Source of the DNA: Ulota crispa
Taxonomy: Eukaryota; Streptophyta; Bryopsida; Orthotrichales; Orthotrichaceae
Length of the DNA stretch: 64,000 nt
Reading direction: 5' to 3'
Assembly: GCA_963920765.1 (NCBI GenBank)
Contig: OY987244.1
Span: forward strand, 8,372,501-8,436,500
The first letter of the stretch is position 1. Every line of letters begins with the position of its first letter. Of the stretch, positions 24,177 through 36,271 are shown piece by piece. The translations under genes were made by a program, and so were the position numbers. A model generated the notes under the pieces. It ran no database searches. It was not told where the DNA came from and saw only the letters and a program-made list of their open reading frames with translations.

Positions 24177-24556
24177 TTAACGCTTGAACGTCCTGCTAGT
24201 TACCGTGATTGCCCCTCTACAATAGTTCTATCATGCTCTACATTGGCAGGTGTCCACTCACCACTCATTATAATATTATTTTCAAAAGTTGCAAAGGTCA
24301 CCAATGCATGTTGCTTTCATGAAAATTGCAAGAATGGTAGCTTAAGACTTAACGTTGTGTATATGAATCTTCTCACAATTTAAGTTGCCTAAAATATAAG
24401 TGCATTTTGTGAGGTTATTTTTTGCCTTCCATGTTGAACCATGAGTTTATGATCACTTCTACAAAAACAAAATCAAAAATGATTTTTTTCCAACCTACAA
24501 ATTCTTTTTTGTTATCCAAGGGACAAGAAACGTCCTCTTGGACATTGAAGGGTTAA
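24177..24556 (+). mobile_element. TTAA-bounded short element, family N copy 2
   Basis: A 380-bp block from TTAACGCTTGAACG to CATTGAAGGGTTAA. It is aligned by eye along its length with 1071-1460 in the same orientation. Both copies stop at TTAA, which supports these borders. Non-coding. Confidence 0.7.
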
Positions 24557-24697
24557 TAAGATATTTTAGTAAAAATTGGCCAATTTTTATCCGATAAATT
24601 CAAGTTTCAATCAAATTATTTGTTATTTTGTTCAGTTGACTTTCTATAGTTTTTTGGAGCTGCTCGCTCATTGAGCCTGGCCAGTTGCAAGCATCTA

Positions 24698-24788
24698 AGG
24701 TAGGAGGCTCTAAAGATGGAAAAGCATGTCAATTATTCTTAGACTGTGAAGGCAATTAGGACTCGAACGCTTTTAGAGCCTCCTACCT
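24698..24788. mobile_element. Tiny AGGTA-ended TA-flanked element
   Basis: A 91-bp element from AGGTAGGAGGCTCTAAA to TTTAGAGCCTCCTACCT, an 17-base perfect inverted pair. TA lies on both sides (24696-24697 and 24789-24790). A similar left tip occurs near 63898. It is too short to code. Confidence 0.75.
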
Positions 24789-24824
24789 TAGTAGGTGAGG
24801 GTACTTGGGCAAAGGGTGCCACTA

Positions 24825-26100
24825 CGGTAGAAATACCATAAACGGTTACTGCTCGATAATGGCAGAGTAGAGTGTTCCTAAACCAACAAGAGCTAGCTTT
24901 GAAAGAGATTTCAAAAAGATGCTCTTTCCTTGCATTTGATTGGTTCAAATTTATTTTGGAACAAGGTTCTAGAGGTAGTTGTTTAACCCATAAAGGACCA
25001 AGGTCTTTATTTTGTCAAAAGACACTCAAAATTGCCACCTCTATGGCAAAGAGTAAAAAAGTTTGAAAAATGGTTTTTTTGCATATCTAACCATAGGATC
25101 TTGTACTAATCTACTATAAGAATGTGTCATACAAAACTCAAGAACTTTGACCATACTTGTTGGAAGATATTTGCATTTAAAAAATAAAAATCCGGTTTTT
25201 TTGCACCTTGCATGACTAGATTATTTAACTTTGAACTTTTTTAACTTAAAATTTTTGCACCACAAAGTTTGGAATTCTATTTTTGCATGGTGGGAAGTTG
25301 AGTTGGTAATCTTGGGAAAAAAATTTAACAAAAATTAATTAATTTTCATTCTTTAAAAAAAATGTTAGGTAGAAGAAGGTATGAGATCGAACAAAAACTT
25401 AAATTGCTAAAAACCCTGCTATGAAATTGAAACACAATGATCCCAATGGTGAGATTGTTCTAGAAAGCAAACTTCACTCTCTCCAACAATTTTTTTTTGA
25501 AAAAATATTACACTTGCTTTCAAAAATGAAGTTTATAAGTTATTTTTTCAAGAAGATGCTTGAATTGCCAGCAAAATAAGATTGTCCATAACTTTTGCAT
25601 AACTAGCTCAAATGGAATGAATCAAAGTTTCAGATGTAGACAAAGATATAATCTACAAGAAAAAATTAATTAATTTTTTTTTCAAGTTTTTATAAGAATT
25701 TTTTTGTTGCATGGAGTCCCCAAATTCGTGCTTATTTGGGCATAACTTTTGCTCCCTGGCATCAATTGGAGTAAAAATTAGATGCCCACGCAGATCTTTG
25801 AATTCCTCGTCTTCAATAAAAGTTTCAAAAAATCATGCAAAGTAGTTTGGTCATAGGTACATGCCCGAAATCCCATTTGTCCGTTGAATAGATAGTTGGT
25901 CCTTTAGGGGTTAAAGTGCACCTATGAAATTGGAATCTGTCCAAACCCTAAATCCACATTTATATTGCATTTTTTTTTTTTTTTTTTTTCCCACTATTCC
26001 TTATCCTTGTTTCTTCACAAATTGAGCATAATTTCTCAAGAAATTCCCCATATCTTCAGGCTAAAGTGCCTTATTTTAACCGTTTATGGTATTTCTACCT
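24825..26100 (+). mobile_element. AGGTA-ended TA-flanked element, family M copy 1, carrying a nested family A element
   Basis: The ends are an inverted pair, GGTAGAAATACCATAAACGG and CCGTTTATGGTATTTCTACC, with TA just outside both (24823-24824, 26101-26102). Removing the nested 24983-25914 element leaves about 350 bp. The left part matches the right end of 54132-58347 in reverse, including CTTGCATTTGATTGGTTCA and GGTTCTAGAGGTA. The right part matches that copy too, up to a poly-T run where about 2 kb present there is missing here. Non-coding. Confidence 0.8.
24983..25914 (+). mobile_element. TTAA element, family A copy 2 (nested in M copy 1)
   Basis: A 932-bp element from TTAACCCATAAAGGACC to GGTCCTTTAGGGGTTAA, the same as family A copy 1 throughout. 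It sits in the 24825-26100 element, so it inserted later. The equivalent TTAA in the other copy of that host holds a different family (56299-58178). Non-coding. Confidence 0.88.
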
Positions 26101-26102
26101 TA

Positions 26103-26787
26103 TGTAGAGCAAGGGACATGAGGCACTGTCGGCTGTGAGAATGCTTGGCTGCTTGCTAAGGCCTGGAAGTTGACATTGCAAGGATGTTGGAGCAAGGCGC
26201 CCGGCACATAGTGCATGGCGGTTGCCAATAACGTGCATGGACAGCAAAATCTGATCAAATAAGCAAACAATCAAATATGTTAACTCATCCGGGCATATCA
26301 GACTACAGTTAAGTTAGTGTCCAGTTGTATGGTATGGTAACAACCTTCCACAGTTTTAAATTCAGAAAGATTTTAGAAAGTAGTGGCTGCCATATCCTAG
26401 TCCCTGGTGGTTGGGGCGTCCCTTGTCCAGGACCGGGAGGAGTAAGGGGTCCATCGCCAGAGGGGTACAGCTGCTGCTTGTGTATGTCCGGTACAATGCT
26501 GGTGGGTACTGAGCATGGAGTGTATGTGGGGCACTGTATCAGCAGGGAACAACAATGCCTGCCACTATTTTACTATTCCTACCTAGTGGTTTTCCACTCC
26601 AACCATCACGGTACAGATCATAAAATAATAACACGGGTAATTTAGTTTTCTTTTAAATTGACTGGAAAAATCCTTTTTTAAACTCCTCGAAAGTGATTGT
26701 TTTTGTTTTGTTTTGTTAGTAGAGCATACTCAAGGGTCCTTTTTGAAGGGTCGACGGCTGCTATTTTGCAATTGGCGGTAAAAACTA
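26103..26787. other. No recognisable gene
   Basis: Somewhat more GC-rich than its neighbours. A 106-codon frame at 26325-26645 has no recognised domain. Nothing else is supported. Confidence 0.45.
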
Positions 26788-27719
26788 TTGACCCCTAAAG
26801 GCTCAAACTGCGTTTTTTTTGGGTAGCATAACAATTTTGTGGACGCTGGTACATATAAAATAATAAATATATTTTCATAAAACTTTTAGAGTATGTGTGT
26901 CTAAGGAGTAACTTTCCAACGCAACAATTTTTAAATTATTTTGATTTGTATAAAAAAAAAGTTATGATGGAATTTGTAGTCCTATTTGTTCAAAGGGCAG
27001 CATAAGCATAATTTTTTACATTGTAGTTGAATTTTCAAGATCCTGCCTAAAGGTTGAGGGACAAAGATATTTTCTTGTCAGATCTTACCCAACCTCACTT
27101 CATGAAGGCAATTGTTCTTGCTCATTGTCCTTTAATTTACCTTTGTTAGAAGTGGCCTTATGTTGTTCAAGCTTGTCAAAGCCACAATTTTCGACCAATT
27201 TCCTTTTTTTTCTTCCTCCTCATTTGAAGCTAGCTAAAACCTAACCCTCCACCAATCACATTTAGAATATATTATTGTACGTGGAAGCTAAAAATTGTTG
27301 AAAAAATGACTTTGTATGAGGATTTTCTTGAAGCTAGTTTTGTATTCTATTTTTTAGTATGCACTCCCCAATTCAAAATGTTATGAACTTTTTTGGGCAT
27401 GACCAACTCTATTACAGAAGTGAATCTAAAAAACACAAGCAAGAATGTGAATTTGGCTATTGATCAAGCCTCCCCTAAATTGGAGTTGCCTAGAATTTGA
27501 ATGCCCCTACAAACACTCATTTCAAACCCTATAATCTCACAATCTGTATGGTAAATTGTTTTAGTTTTTTTACCACATCATAATGAACTAGTCTTCAACT
27601 AGATCCTATTGTGAATTGCACTAAGATTTTATTTTCAAATTGGTTTTTACCTTTGCTATCAAAACAAATCATCTTGAGTGTTTTTTAGTGAAACACAACC
27701 TCATGCATTTAGTGGTTAA
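26788..27719 (-). mobile_element. Degenerate TTAA element, family E-like
   Basis: About 932 bp from TTGACCCCTAAAGGCTC to GCATTTAGTGGTTAA. The left 200 bases match, inverted, the right end of the 27768-30549 element: GGGTAGCATA, then TAAGGAGTAACTTTCCAACG and GCAACAATTTTT. The left TTAA is mutated to TTGA. The right tip is weak, so the border there is tentative. Confidence 0.55.
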
Positions 27720-28360
27720 TTTCATGTTTTCATGATTGTTCATTCACTAAAGTCCTAAGCTAAGTTTTTAACCAAAACCGCTCCAAAACTGCCATTTCTA
27801 GAACAAGTACCACTTTTTAGAAAACAAACATTTTTTGACACATGTAATTGTAAGATCTTGTAGTACGCTAGTTTCAAAAGATGTAAAAAAAATCAGAAGT
27901 GTCCACCACGTAGATTGTAAGATATTTGAGTTTGAATTGGAAAAAACTGTTTTTGTCCTTGCAAAAATCAGGATAGTTGCACTTCACAAGGTCATATTTG
28001 TATGAATTTTTTTCCAAAATGGTTGTAGTTTTTTGGATTTGTTCCTCAAAGTAAGTTGGGTACATACTTCAAACTTCAAACCATTTGGGATTCTACAATA
28101 CATGGGAAAAAATAGTAAGTAGAAGTAGAATATAATTCAAACCACTAAATTGTTAACCCCTAAACGCCTAAGACCTTTTTGGGCTTTTAGGAGTTTGCTT
28201 CAAATTGAACAAAATGGCAACATTTTAATAAGTTGCATCAAATTCTTTTGAATTGTAACCGTACAAATTCAAACTAGATATGTTAGAGGTCACACAAGAA
28301 AAGAAAACACAACAATATCAGTAATGGATTGAAAGATTATAATGTTTGATCATGAGGGTG

Positions 28361-29619
28361 TTAACCCCTAAAGGACCATTGTCCCTTTGGGGGACAAATG
28401 AGATTTTGGGCATGTACCTATAGCTAAATTACTTTTTGTGATTATTTGAAACTTTTATTGAAGATGGGAAATTCAAAAATCTACGTGGGCATCTAATGTT
28501 TTCTTCATTCTGACATTTATTGAAGAAGCTTTGCATGAATAATTGAAAAACAGGGGAGAATCAGGCACCCAAAAAAAAATTACGTTTTTTAACCCCTGAA
28601 GGCCCAAGCATTGTTTTTTGACAACATAGTGATTTTGGGCAACTCACTACAAGTGACTGTTTCATCTTTTTTCTTTGAATTTTTCACACATGATGTGCCC
28701 AAGGAATAGCTTTAAGGTCCAACAATTTTCATAACTTTTGACTACATGGTTCAAAAGTTATGAAAGTTGTTGGACCTTAAAGCTATTCCTTGAACACATC
28801 ATGTGTGAAAAATTCAAAGAAAAAGATGAAACATCCACTTGTAGTGAGCTGCCCAAAATCCATTTTGTCCCTTGAAGGGACAAGTGGGCTTTTAGGGGTT
28901 AAAAATAAAACTTTGAAATTGGTTCTTTAGATTTTTATATATGTGGGAAGCTTTTAATCATTCAATTTTGATAGATGAGATGAACGTTATGAAAATTTTT
29001 AGTTTGCGGGTAGGTGTGGGACTCCCAAACCTCCATTCCTTTTCCCCCTTGTTAAATTTGGTGCTTTAGTTTTTTGAGATCTTTGTGTATTTGTTTTTTT
29101 ACTTCTTTTTTTCCAAGTTGTAGTAGACTAAGATTCCTTGGTTTTCACCATTTGGATCAAAGTAATTCAGATTTCTAAATTTTACATAAATCCTCCAATT
29201 TTGCCTAGTGCATTTGTTAAATTCTAGACCTTTTGGCATTGCAAGATTTTACAAAGTATGATCCACATGTCCAATTCATTTGAAAATTCTCCTACACATA
29301 CCTAACTTGGTTTTGGACATGAAAAAAAAATCCTCAACTTTGCGTAGAGTAATTTTTTTGACATATCAATGGTCAAAGGCATCTAAAAATTTTGGGCAGT
29401 AAAAAAAAAAAAACTTTTTTCTTCACTTTGGATGTAAGTATCTCACTCCTCAACATTTAGATTGAGCTGATTTTTTCCAAGAAGTACCTCCCATAGTCTA
29501 GGCCAAGATCCTACGGTTGGATTTTCCAAATTTTTTTTTTATTATTCTACTCACTCCTCCAAAAGTGATAGTTTTCACTGAAATTCAGAGAAAAAAGGCC
29601 GTGGTCCTTTAGGGGTTAA
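28361..29619 (-). mobile_element. TTAA element, family B (nest level 3)
   Basis: Tips are TTAACCCCTAAAGGACCATT and GGTCCTTTAGGGGTTAA. Without the inner hairpin it is about 949 bp. It matches 36922-37839 and 40516-41464 in reverse orientation, including ACCTCCCATAGTCTAGG and GTAGTAGACTAAGATTCCTT. It is split at 28589 by a 314-bp hairpin element; the related fold-back at 59755 keeps the site with one TTAA (59992-59995). Non-coding. Confidence 0.88.
28589..28902. mobile_element. TTAA fold-back element (nest level 4)
   Basis: A 314-bp palindrome from TTAACCCCTGAAGGCCC to GGGCTTTTAGGGGTTAA. The arms are about 150 bp each, nearly complementary, around a loop of about 9 bases at 28742-28750. Each arm resembles the right end of family E (TTAAAGCTATTCCTTGA, GAGCTGCCCAAAAT). 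I infer a snap-back derivative made from two copies of one end. Transcribed, it would fold into a long hairpin RNA. Confidence 0.9.
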
Positions 29620-30549
29620 AACTACAAAATTACTTGAAGCCTTTGAATCCTCTTTTCACATATTGGATCTAAAAAAATGACCATCAAAAAAATATAAGGT
29701 TAAACGAAATAACATATATAACCCCAATCACTTTAAAGCTTTTCAAAATCCCTTCTACAATTTTTAAAACAAATTTTTTGTGTAAATTTTTCTCCAAGAT
29801 CTAGTGTATTTGAGGCTCATTTCCAAGAGCTCCCAACACTAGAGAAAGTCAAGACCCTTGCACAAAAGCTTGAATGAAAACTCATAATTGATCATTTTCA
29901 AAATTCGATTGTTGATCCTAAAATTGGACTTCACAAAGAATAAACCCAAAATATAAACTACTAAAAATAGTAACTTAGTTAGGTTTATTGAACTTCAGAG
30001 TACTACAAACATGAAAATTTGGTGCCGCAGGCATTTAGGGGTTAAGAACTTAATTATGGAAATGAAAATTTCCAATTCCAATGGTTGTGATGTTGTGACA
30101 AACAATCTACATCCTTATGTTTTGTTACTTTTCCAAAATACCAAGAATTGAGTAAACAAAGGACTTCAAATTTTATTTTAGCATAAAGAATCCGTAATTG
30201 CCCGCAAACAAAATCTCCTCATAACTTTCATTTCATTGATCAAAATGGTATTATTCAAAACTTCCCATGTATATATAAATCTAAAGAACCAATTTCAAAA
30301 AAATTAAATTAAATTAAAATGTAATTTAAAAAAAACTTTTTGTCTACTCGACGAGCAAAGAAAATTACATATCATACAATAACTTTTGAATCACATAGTC
30401 AAACGCTATGAAAATTGTTGGGCCTTAAAGCTACTCCTTAAGCACATCATGTCTGAAAATAAAAATAAAAAATAAAAAACCCATTTGGAGTGAGCTGCCC
30501 AAAATTGCTATGCTGCCATAAAAAAGATATTCAGGGCTTTAGGGGTTAC

Positions 30550-32589
30550 GAATATTGCAGCTACATTGATAACCGTGTCTTTGTGTTATTGTCTTTTGTC
30601 CATTATTTCACCCATGTAAACAGGTTTATTTCAAATGAAGGGGATGATATTTTTTAGGAATTTGGATTACTATTTGAATTTTCAGTTATAGAATTATGAT
30701 AATTATCAGAAAAAAATTGCTTGAGTTGAACTCTTTATAAGGTACCACGTGTGCAACAACCAGGTCTTGATTTTTTTAGGGAATATCATAAACAAATATT
30801 TGGATAAAAAGGATGGTTTTTATCTAGGATAAAATCTAAAAACTTTTAGGATACTTTATAAAACATTTACATCAAATGGAATAATAAAGGTACTGATTTA
30901 CAAAATCTGTAATTTTTTGTTTTATCTTTTGCTCCATTTCAAGATGGTTCATCCTAATGAATGTTGACATACATAAAGACAAATCTTATGACAAAACAAT
31001 CCAAACTTATTTATGATTGTGTTACTGCTAGAACCAAAAGATTGTAAGTGAGACACAAATCTTATCTTGGCCTACTTTGTTTACATGTAACGTCATGTCA
31101 ATTAAAGAAGCAACTTAAAACATAATGTACATAAACCTCTTATCCAAAGTACACAAACCTAGCCTATAGTTGGACCTATAATTATGATTATCATTTTATC
31201 ACAAGTTTTATGTGCATTTCATAACACTTTAAAAACATTAACTTTTCCTAGAAAAAATACACAAAAAATGAAAAATGTAGCTACATTTTTCCAAGTAATT
31301 TTCTTGAAGAACATTAATATAGAGATGGGGACACAAAGATCCATTCTTCAATCATACCCCTCCCATACCATCAATACTTCACTAAATCTAAAATTTAAAA
31401 TTATATATGTTGAAAGCTCTAATAACGGGGTGAGAATGTATTGGTTTTATACTAATGGTGAACTTGTAATGATTTTAAAAGCATTTTAATCATAATTTGA
31501 TGCTTTTTCTAAATGATTTTTTATTAACACTTCTCCTAATTTGATTCATGTCAAATTTTAGTGCTTCGTGTCCCTCTTTCTATTTACAAGAGGCTCGCTT
31601 GAGTTGAGGCAAGTTCAAGCTCTAAAAGGTGGTTAAAAGCTTAAAAACTTGTTGGTGGAAGTCTAAAAGTTAATGAATATAGCATATTTGATAGTGCACG
31701 ATTACACTTTGCATGAGTTAAAGGCGTTAAGTAGGAATACTCTACTTTTCAAAATTTAATGCATGTTTTCCCCTTCATAGACTTTTGAAACATGTAATTG
31801 ATTTTAGATTTGATGAAGAATTGATTACATGGAAAGGGTTTGAGTGACGAATGGATTTTTTTATCCACATCTCTAATTCAACAAAGCAGGAGTGATTATA
31901 AAATAACCAATTGCCATCTCATTTTAACTTCATATGGACTCCATAAAATTGAACATCAGTTACTTTCTCAATACATTTTTTTGTATAAATGAAACATTGG
32001 TGTATGCACAAAAATTGTTGCATTCACAGTTTCAATAAAATATTTGACTCTTAAATGTGTGTGCTGATAGATAGTATAGAATCTCTCTTTTTCTTGAGGT
32101 ACGTATTTCAATGATTTTCATTATCTTTAAGGTTCTTGATTTGAAATTTGGGATGAGTAAACTTCCAATTTAGGCAAACCTCAAAAACGGAGGAGGTTTT
32201 AAGATTTTCTTGGAGGGAAGTAGAAACACATTGTCTCTACCGAAGACCATGCTAATAATTGGTGTAGAATAACGTTTTTACTTTTGCAAAAATATTAGAA
32301 AAACTTACTGCTATAACCATTGCTAACATATTTATCTTGCATTAGGACCCATCTGCATTACTTTCTGTCTATCAACTTGATATGAACAATAATGCGCAAA
32401 ATAAGTTCAACTAATAAAAACAATATCCACAGGAATTATGGCTTTCAAAAACGTCTCAGGTTTCCGTAACAATTTGTTTGGATGTATCTGGGGAGGGCAG
32501 TGAGCGATAGCAGTAAAAACTACATGTAAACAAATAATAGGGTGTCTAAAAACATTTGAGATAAAAACTTATAGTTTGTTTTTTATATT
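30550..32589. other. No recognisable gene
   Basis: About 2 kb of AT-rich sequence. A 101-codon frame at 31184-31489 shows no domain and no supporting context. No paired element ends found. Confidence 0.45.
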
Positions 32590-32877
32590 CACTACAAGAA
32601 AAAAGATCATTTTTCATTAAGGATTTTGATTACAAAAAAGACTAAAATGACAACATTTTTGTGACTAGTATTTATGATTACATGTAATCATAAATAATTA
32701 ATTTATGATGGAATAATTTCATTTTGTCATAAATAATTTAATTTATGCCTACACGTAGTCATTAATTAAAATATTTATGACTACATGTGGTCATAAATAT
32801 TAATCACAAAAGTGTAGTTGTCTTAGTGTTTTGGTAGTCAGAATCCCTAGTCAAAAATAGCCCTTTTTCTTGTAGTG
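32590..32877. mobile_element. CACTA-type MITE
   Basis: A 288-bp element from CACTACAAGAAAAAAG to CTTTTTCTTGTAGTG. The interior is largely palindromic and repeats ATTTATGA(T/C)TACATGT-like text in both orientations. CACTA ends assign it to the CMC superfamily. The flanks ATT and ACT are only a weak match for a 3-bp duplication. Non-coding. Confidence 0.8.
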
Positions 32878-33828
32878 ACTATAGAGTACAAAACTGCCAT
32901 GACATGTCTTCAAACCACTATAAGAAATATAGAAAAATAGGTCCAATTAGAAAAAAATTAGACCTATGATACCCTCCTTTTTATTTTTTATTTTTTTTGT
33001 CAAAGGTATTAAATGATGTTGCCTTGTGAGTAACATATTTAAAATATTCAATAGTTTTATACCTTCTTAGTAAATGAGTGCCATTGACAACTTTTATTGA
33101 AAACACAATAATAGTATTGACTACACTTTTTTGTTAAGTTCTAATTGTAAATAGTCATTAGTGGGGGAAAATAAAAGTTTGAAAGAAATTTTATTTAAGA
33201 CAAAAATTATATTAGAAATTTTAGTCTAAATTATCATATCATTTATTCATATCCATTTAGAATTATAAGTAAATGCAAGCCCCTTCTCTAATAACTTGAA
33301 ATAAGAAATTATATAATGATAGCATATTAACAAAATGAAAAAAAAGAAGATAATACCTCTTTAAAAGACTTGGTGTTTACATCTATCCCCTTTTTTTTAC
33401 ACACTAACTAACACCCCCAAGGGATATATGTCTATTTTGATCGTAATGTTTTCCATTTCATTCTGTCACATAAATATTTTTTATTACAAAATAACAAGCA
33501 ATACAATATGCTTTTACTAGCCATTTTTTTATGGCATTTCCTAAAAATAGTAGCAGCAATAATCTTCATAGAGTACGCATTACTAAATGTAAGTGTTTTG
33601 TCACAAAGATCTTCCTAAATTTTGTGATTGTCCAACCAATCTTTATTGATTACTCTAATGCAAAGTCTAAAAGGCTTGAAAATCGTTGCATTGTTGCCCA
33701 TATTATTCTCTCTTTCGTGAGGTTCTTTGAAATACCTGTTTTGAGTGTAGAGTAGAAGTTCATGGTCAACCCAGCTTTAGTCCGGCCTTTGTGTTTGAAA
33801 GAGATGACGGGGTGCTAGAAGGCATTTA
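32878..33828. other. No recognisable gene
   Basis: AT-rich spacer; a 74-codon frame at 33531-33755 is unrecognised. Confidence 0.45.
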
Positions 33829-34172
33829 AGGTAGGCGCACCCATAAGCGTGGAAATAAGGGTTTTGGAGTAGGTAAAACAATTGACTAACTTTGAAAAAA
33901 ATACTGTAAGTTAGGAAATGGAAACTAAAAATATTAGTATCAATTTCAAGGTTCCAACTGTAAACATTTGTTCACAGAGATTTTTCAAAGTCCAAAATCA
34001 CTGAAATTGTAAGAACCATGTGTAAGAGATGTTAAAAACAAGGCTTGTTGATCTTAAATAGTGAGATGTGTACTCAAAACCATCATGGAATCACCCACAA
34101 CCATCACTTTGTCACTCATAGCTATCACTTCAGTACCCATAGCCACTCTGACTTTGTTGGGTGCGGCTACCT
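33829..34172. mobile_element. AGGTA-ended TA-flanked element, family P-like copy 3
   Basis: Tips AGGTAGGCGCACCCATAAGC and GGGTGCGGCTACCT, with TA on both sides. The left tip is close to those at 18941 and 61834 (ACACCCAYAAGCGTCAG type). The interior of 344 bp contains the repeated phrase CATAGC(T/C)A(T/C)CAC. The interior similarity to the other copies is weak, so this is a looser relative. Confidence 0.6.
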
Positions 34173-34174
34173 TA

Positions 34175-35352
34175 CCTTGTATGAATGAACACAAGTCCAT
34201 TCAAAAGTGAATCCTTTCTCGGGAGTCGGGAGGTCCACAAACTTGCTTGTAACAAGACATGTGTTGGAAATTTACAACAAATGTGGTCTACCAGCTTGAA
34301 AGAAAATTTAATTTCAAGTTCTAAGTTAACATTGTGCTTCATCCATATGGTTTATGTTTTGAGAAGTTTATAAGTAAAGGATAAAAATCACGAAATAGTT
34401 GCAAGTAGGAGCACAATATCAAAGTAATTACAAATAGAGGTCCATTTGCAACACTCATATTGCACTTAGCTTTTTAGAGACCACCAAATCATATTTTGGT
34501 TCAGCAGAGTGGTTTTTGGCCTATAGAGTAAAATTGTCCAACAATTTGGAAATTATTTTTGAAGAATGCTTGTAGTTACAAGAATTTTGCATCCAACCAA
34601 AAAAACAACAATGGAATTGGGTATATGAGTTGATAAGTAATGGTGTTTATACAGCATGGCCTCAAAATACGTATCCATATTTGATCAAAGATGGATCAAA
34701 ACAACAATACAATACATTAAACATCCAAAACAAATGCCACATTTCAATTGCACAATCTTAAAAAAATTCAAACTGCTTAAGAAATATGCTTGTATTATTT
34801 CTCTATATAATAGTAGTGCAATTTTAGTATTTGAAATTCTAGAAATATAAGGCTCTTCTCAAGCAAAGCTTATATGAAGCAGTAAGATCCAAAACCACAC
34901 AAGCATGAAAAACTAGAGATTTCCCACCTACATCTCACTTAATTGTTATAATATATCACCTCCAACAATCAATCTAGTTGAGATTTTGACAGTTTACAGT
35001 GAATAAGGTGTTCTTCCCATTTGTATGGTTGGATTATGCAAATTTGACCCACATTTGATTCAACTACACATTTAAGCCTATTGTCCCAATTTCTATTAGG
35101 TTTTGTGAAAATGTGTGTGGTCTTTAAAGGGTTAATTAATTTCTTGTTGTTGCATTGCATTGCCTTACATGCACCGCTCACCGCTAGCCACAGCTAGTAG
35201 TGAAGTAAAGAATGTTTCCAAGCATAAAAGATAAAGGCTACAACCAGTTATAAACAAAGGACAATAATATTGTTGTGAACATGTTTTTTGTTGCAACTCT
35301 TTTATAATAATGTGCCCGGATTTGCAAAATTTCCTTTGTCTTATGATCCATC
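34175..35352. other. No recognisable gene
   Basis: AT-rich. A motif AAAGGGTTAATTAA near 35126 resembles a TTAA-element right tip, but no left partner was found. Small frames are unrecognised. Confidence 0.45.
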
Positions 35353-35596
35353 ATCACCCCTAAAGGATGTTGTTGTTTTGTATACGGACTCATGTGTTGT
35401 ATACGGATGGGGTATTTGGATCGCATGTGAATCCCATTGAAGTTGTAAATTTCAAACCAAGTCAGAAACATAATACTGGTCAACTAGGATTTTTTGGGGA
35501 ATTTTTGACATTCGTGGGAATTTTTTTTCAAGTACTAAATGATTCTCCTACAAATACATACAACACTTTTGGTAGGCAACATCCTTTACGGGTTAA
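35353..35596. mobile_element. Short TTAA-type element
   Basis: A 244-bp block with the inverted pair CCCCTAAAGGATGTTG and CAACATCCTTTACGGG. The right border is TTAA; the left reads ATCA, a decayed TTAA. The tips match the larger TTAA families, so it is probably a deletion derivative. Non-coding. Confidence 0.65.
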
Positions 35597-36271
35597 CTAT
35601 AAGAACTACTAGGTACATTTTTCACAAAATTTGATTGAATAAACATAAATTAGAAAAAAAATCTTTCATTCTTCTTTAGCCTTGTTTTTGATAGAATCAT
35701 ATATTTTTAAGGAAGAGGATATACAAAAAGGACTTTAAATTTTGAAATTAGCTCGGTGAAAAAACTGCAAGGCTTCTTAGGCTTTCTAACACCTCTTCAA
35801 AAAGTCAGACTATAGAAGACCTACCTTGTTCGTGGAATATTGAGAGCATATGAAAATGGCTTATTTTGACATGCCTGTTTTGCAAAAAAACAAAAGCATG
35901 GCTTTTCAATAATAAGCTTTTAATAGAAAATGCAAAACGCCCCATGAGACAATCACATGTCATTTTAAATAGGGTTCAACAGTCTACTGTATACCTTCAA
36001 TTAGTAAGAATCCATAATATAAAAGAACAGGGAACCATTGAGATTGTCCCTATATTTCTCTAAACCACTGAGAGATCTAACTAAAAAAACTCAACCTTCA
36101 CTCACGCCTTTTGCTTAGAGTAAAATCCTCACCAAATTTAAGCCCAATTATACAATTTCAAAGCTAAGAAAAGGGAACATAAGGTATTACAGATTGAAGG
36201 GTAGATTATTATTCTTTCATTTGGCTCACGCTTGCAATCCCTCCCATGCTCAATTCCGCAACTACAACTCC
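35597..36271. other. No recognisable gene
   Basis: AT-rich spacer, with a 65-codon unrecognised frame at 35866-36063. Confidence 0.45.

Larger units (their letters stand above)
28153..30045 (+). mobile_element. TTAA element, family C copy 1 (nest level 2)
   Basis: Tips are TTAACCCCTAAACGCC and GGCATTTAGGGGTTAA. Without the inner insert it is about 638 bp, close to the 654 bp of the uninterrupted copy 36272-36925. Shared landmarks are AAAGAAAACACAACAATATC left of the insert and ATGTATTTGAGGCTCATT-like text right of it. It is split at 28361 by the element 28361-29619; copy 2 has a single TTAA at that point (36480-36483). Confidence 0.88.
27768..30549 (+). mobile_element. TTAA element, family E, outermost of a four-level nest
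   Basis: Without its insert this element is about 893 bp. The left tip TTAACCAAAACCGC is degraded and the right tip CTTTAGGGGTTAC has a mutated TTAA. The left third resembles family A (AACTGCCATTTCTAG, GTAAGATCTTGTA). The middle and right resemble 42156-43094. It is split at 28153 by the element 28153-30045. The 42156-43094 relative keeps the unoccupied site with one TTAA at 42577-42580. Non-coding. Confidence 0.75.

Noticed and set aside
35122..35136. Right tip of another TTAA element (AAAGGGTTAATTAA)
   Set aside because: No matching left tip was found within about 1.5 kb, and the motif is short and AT-rich.
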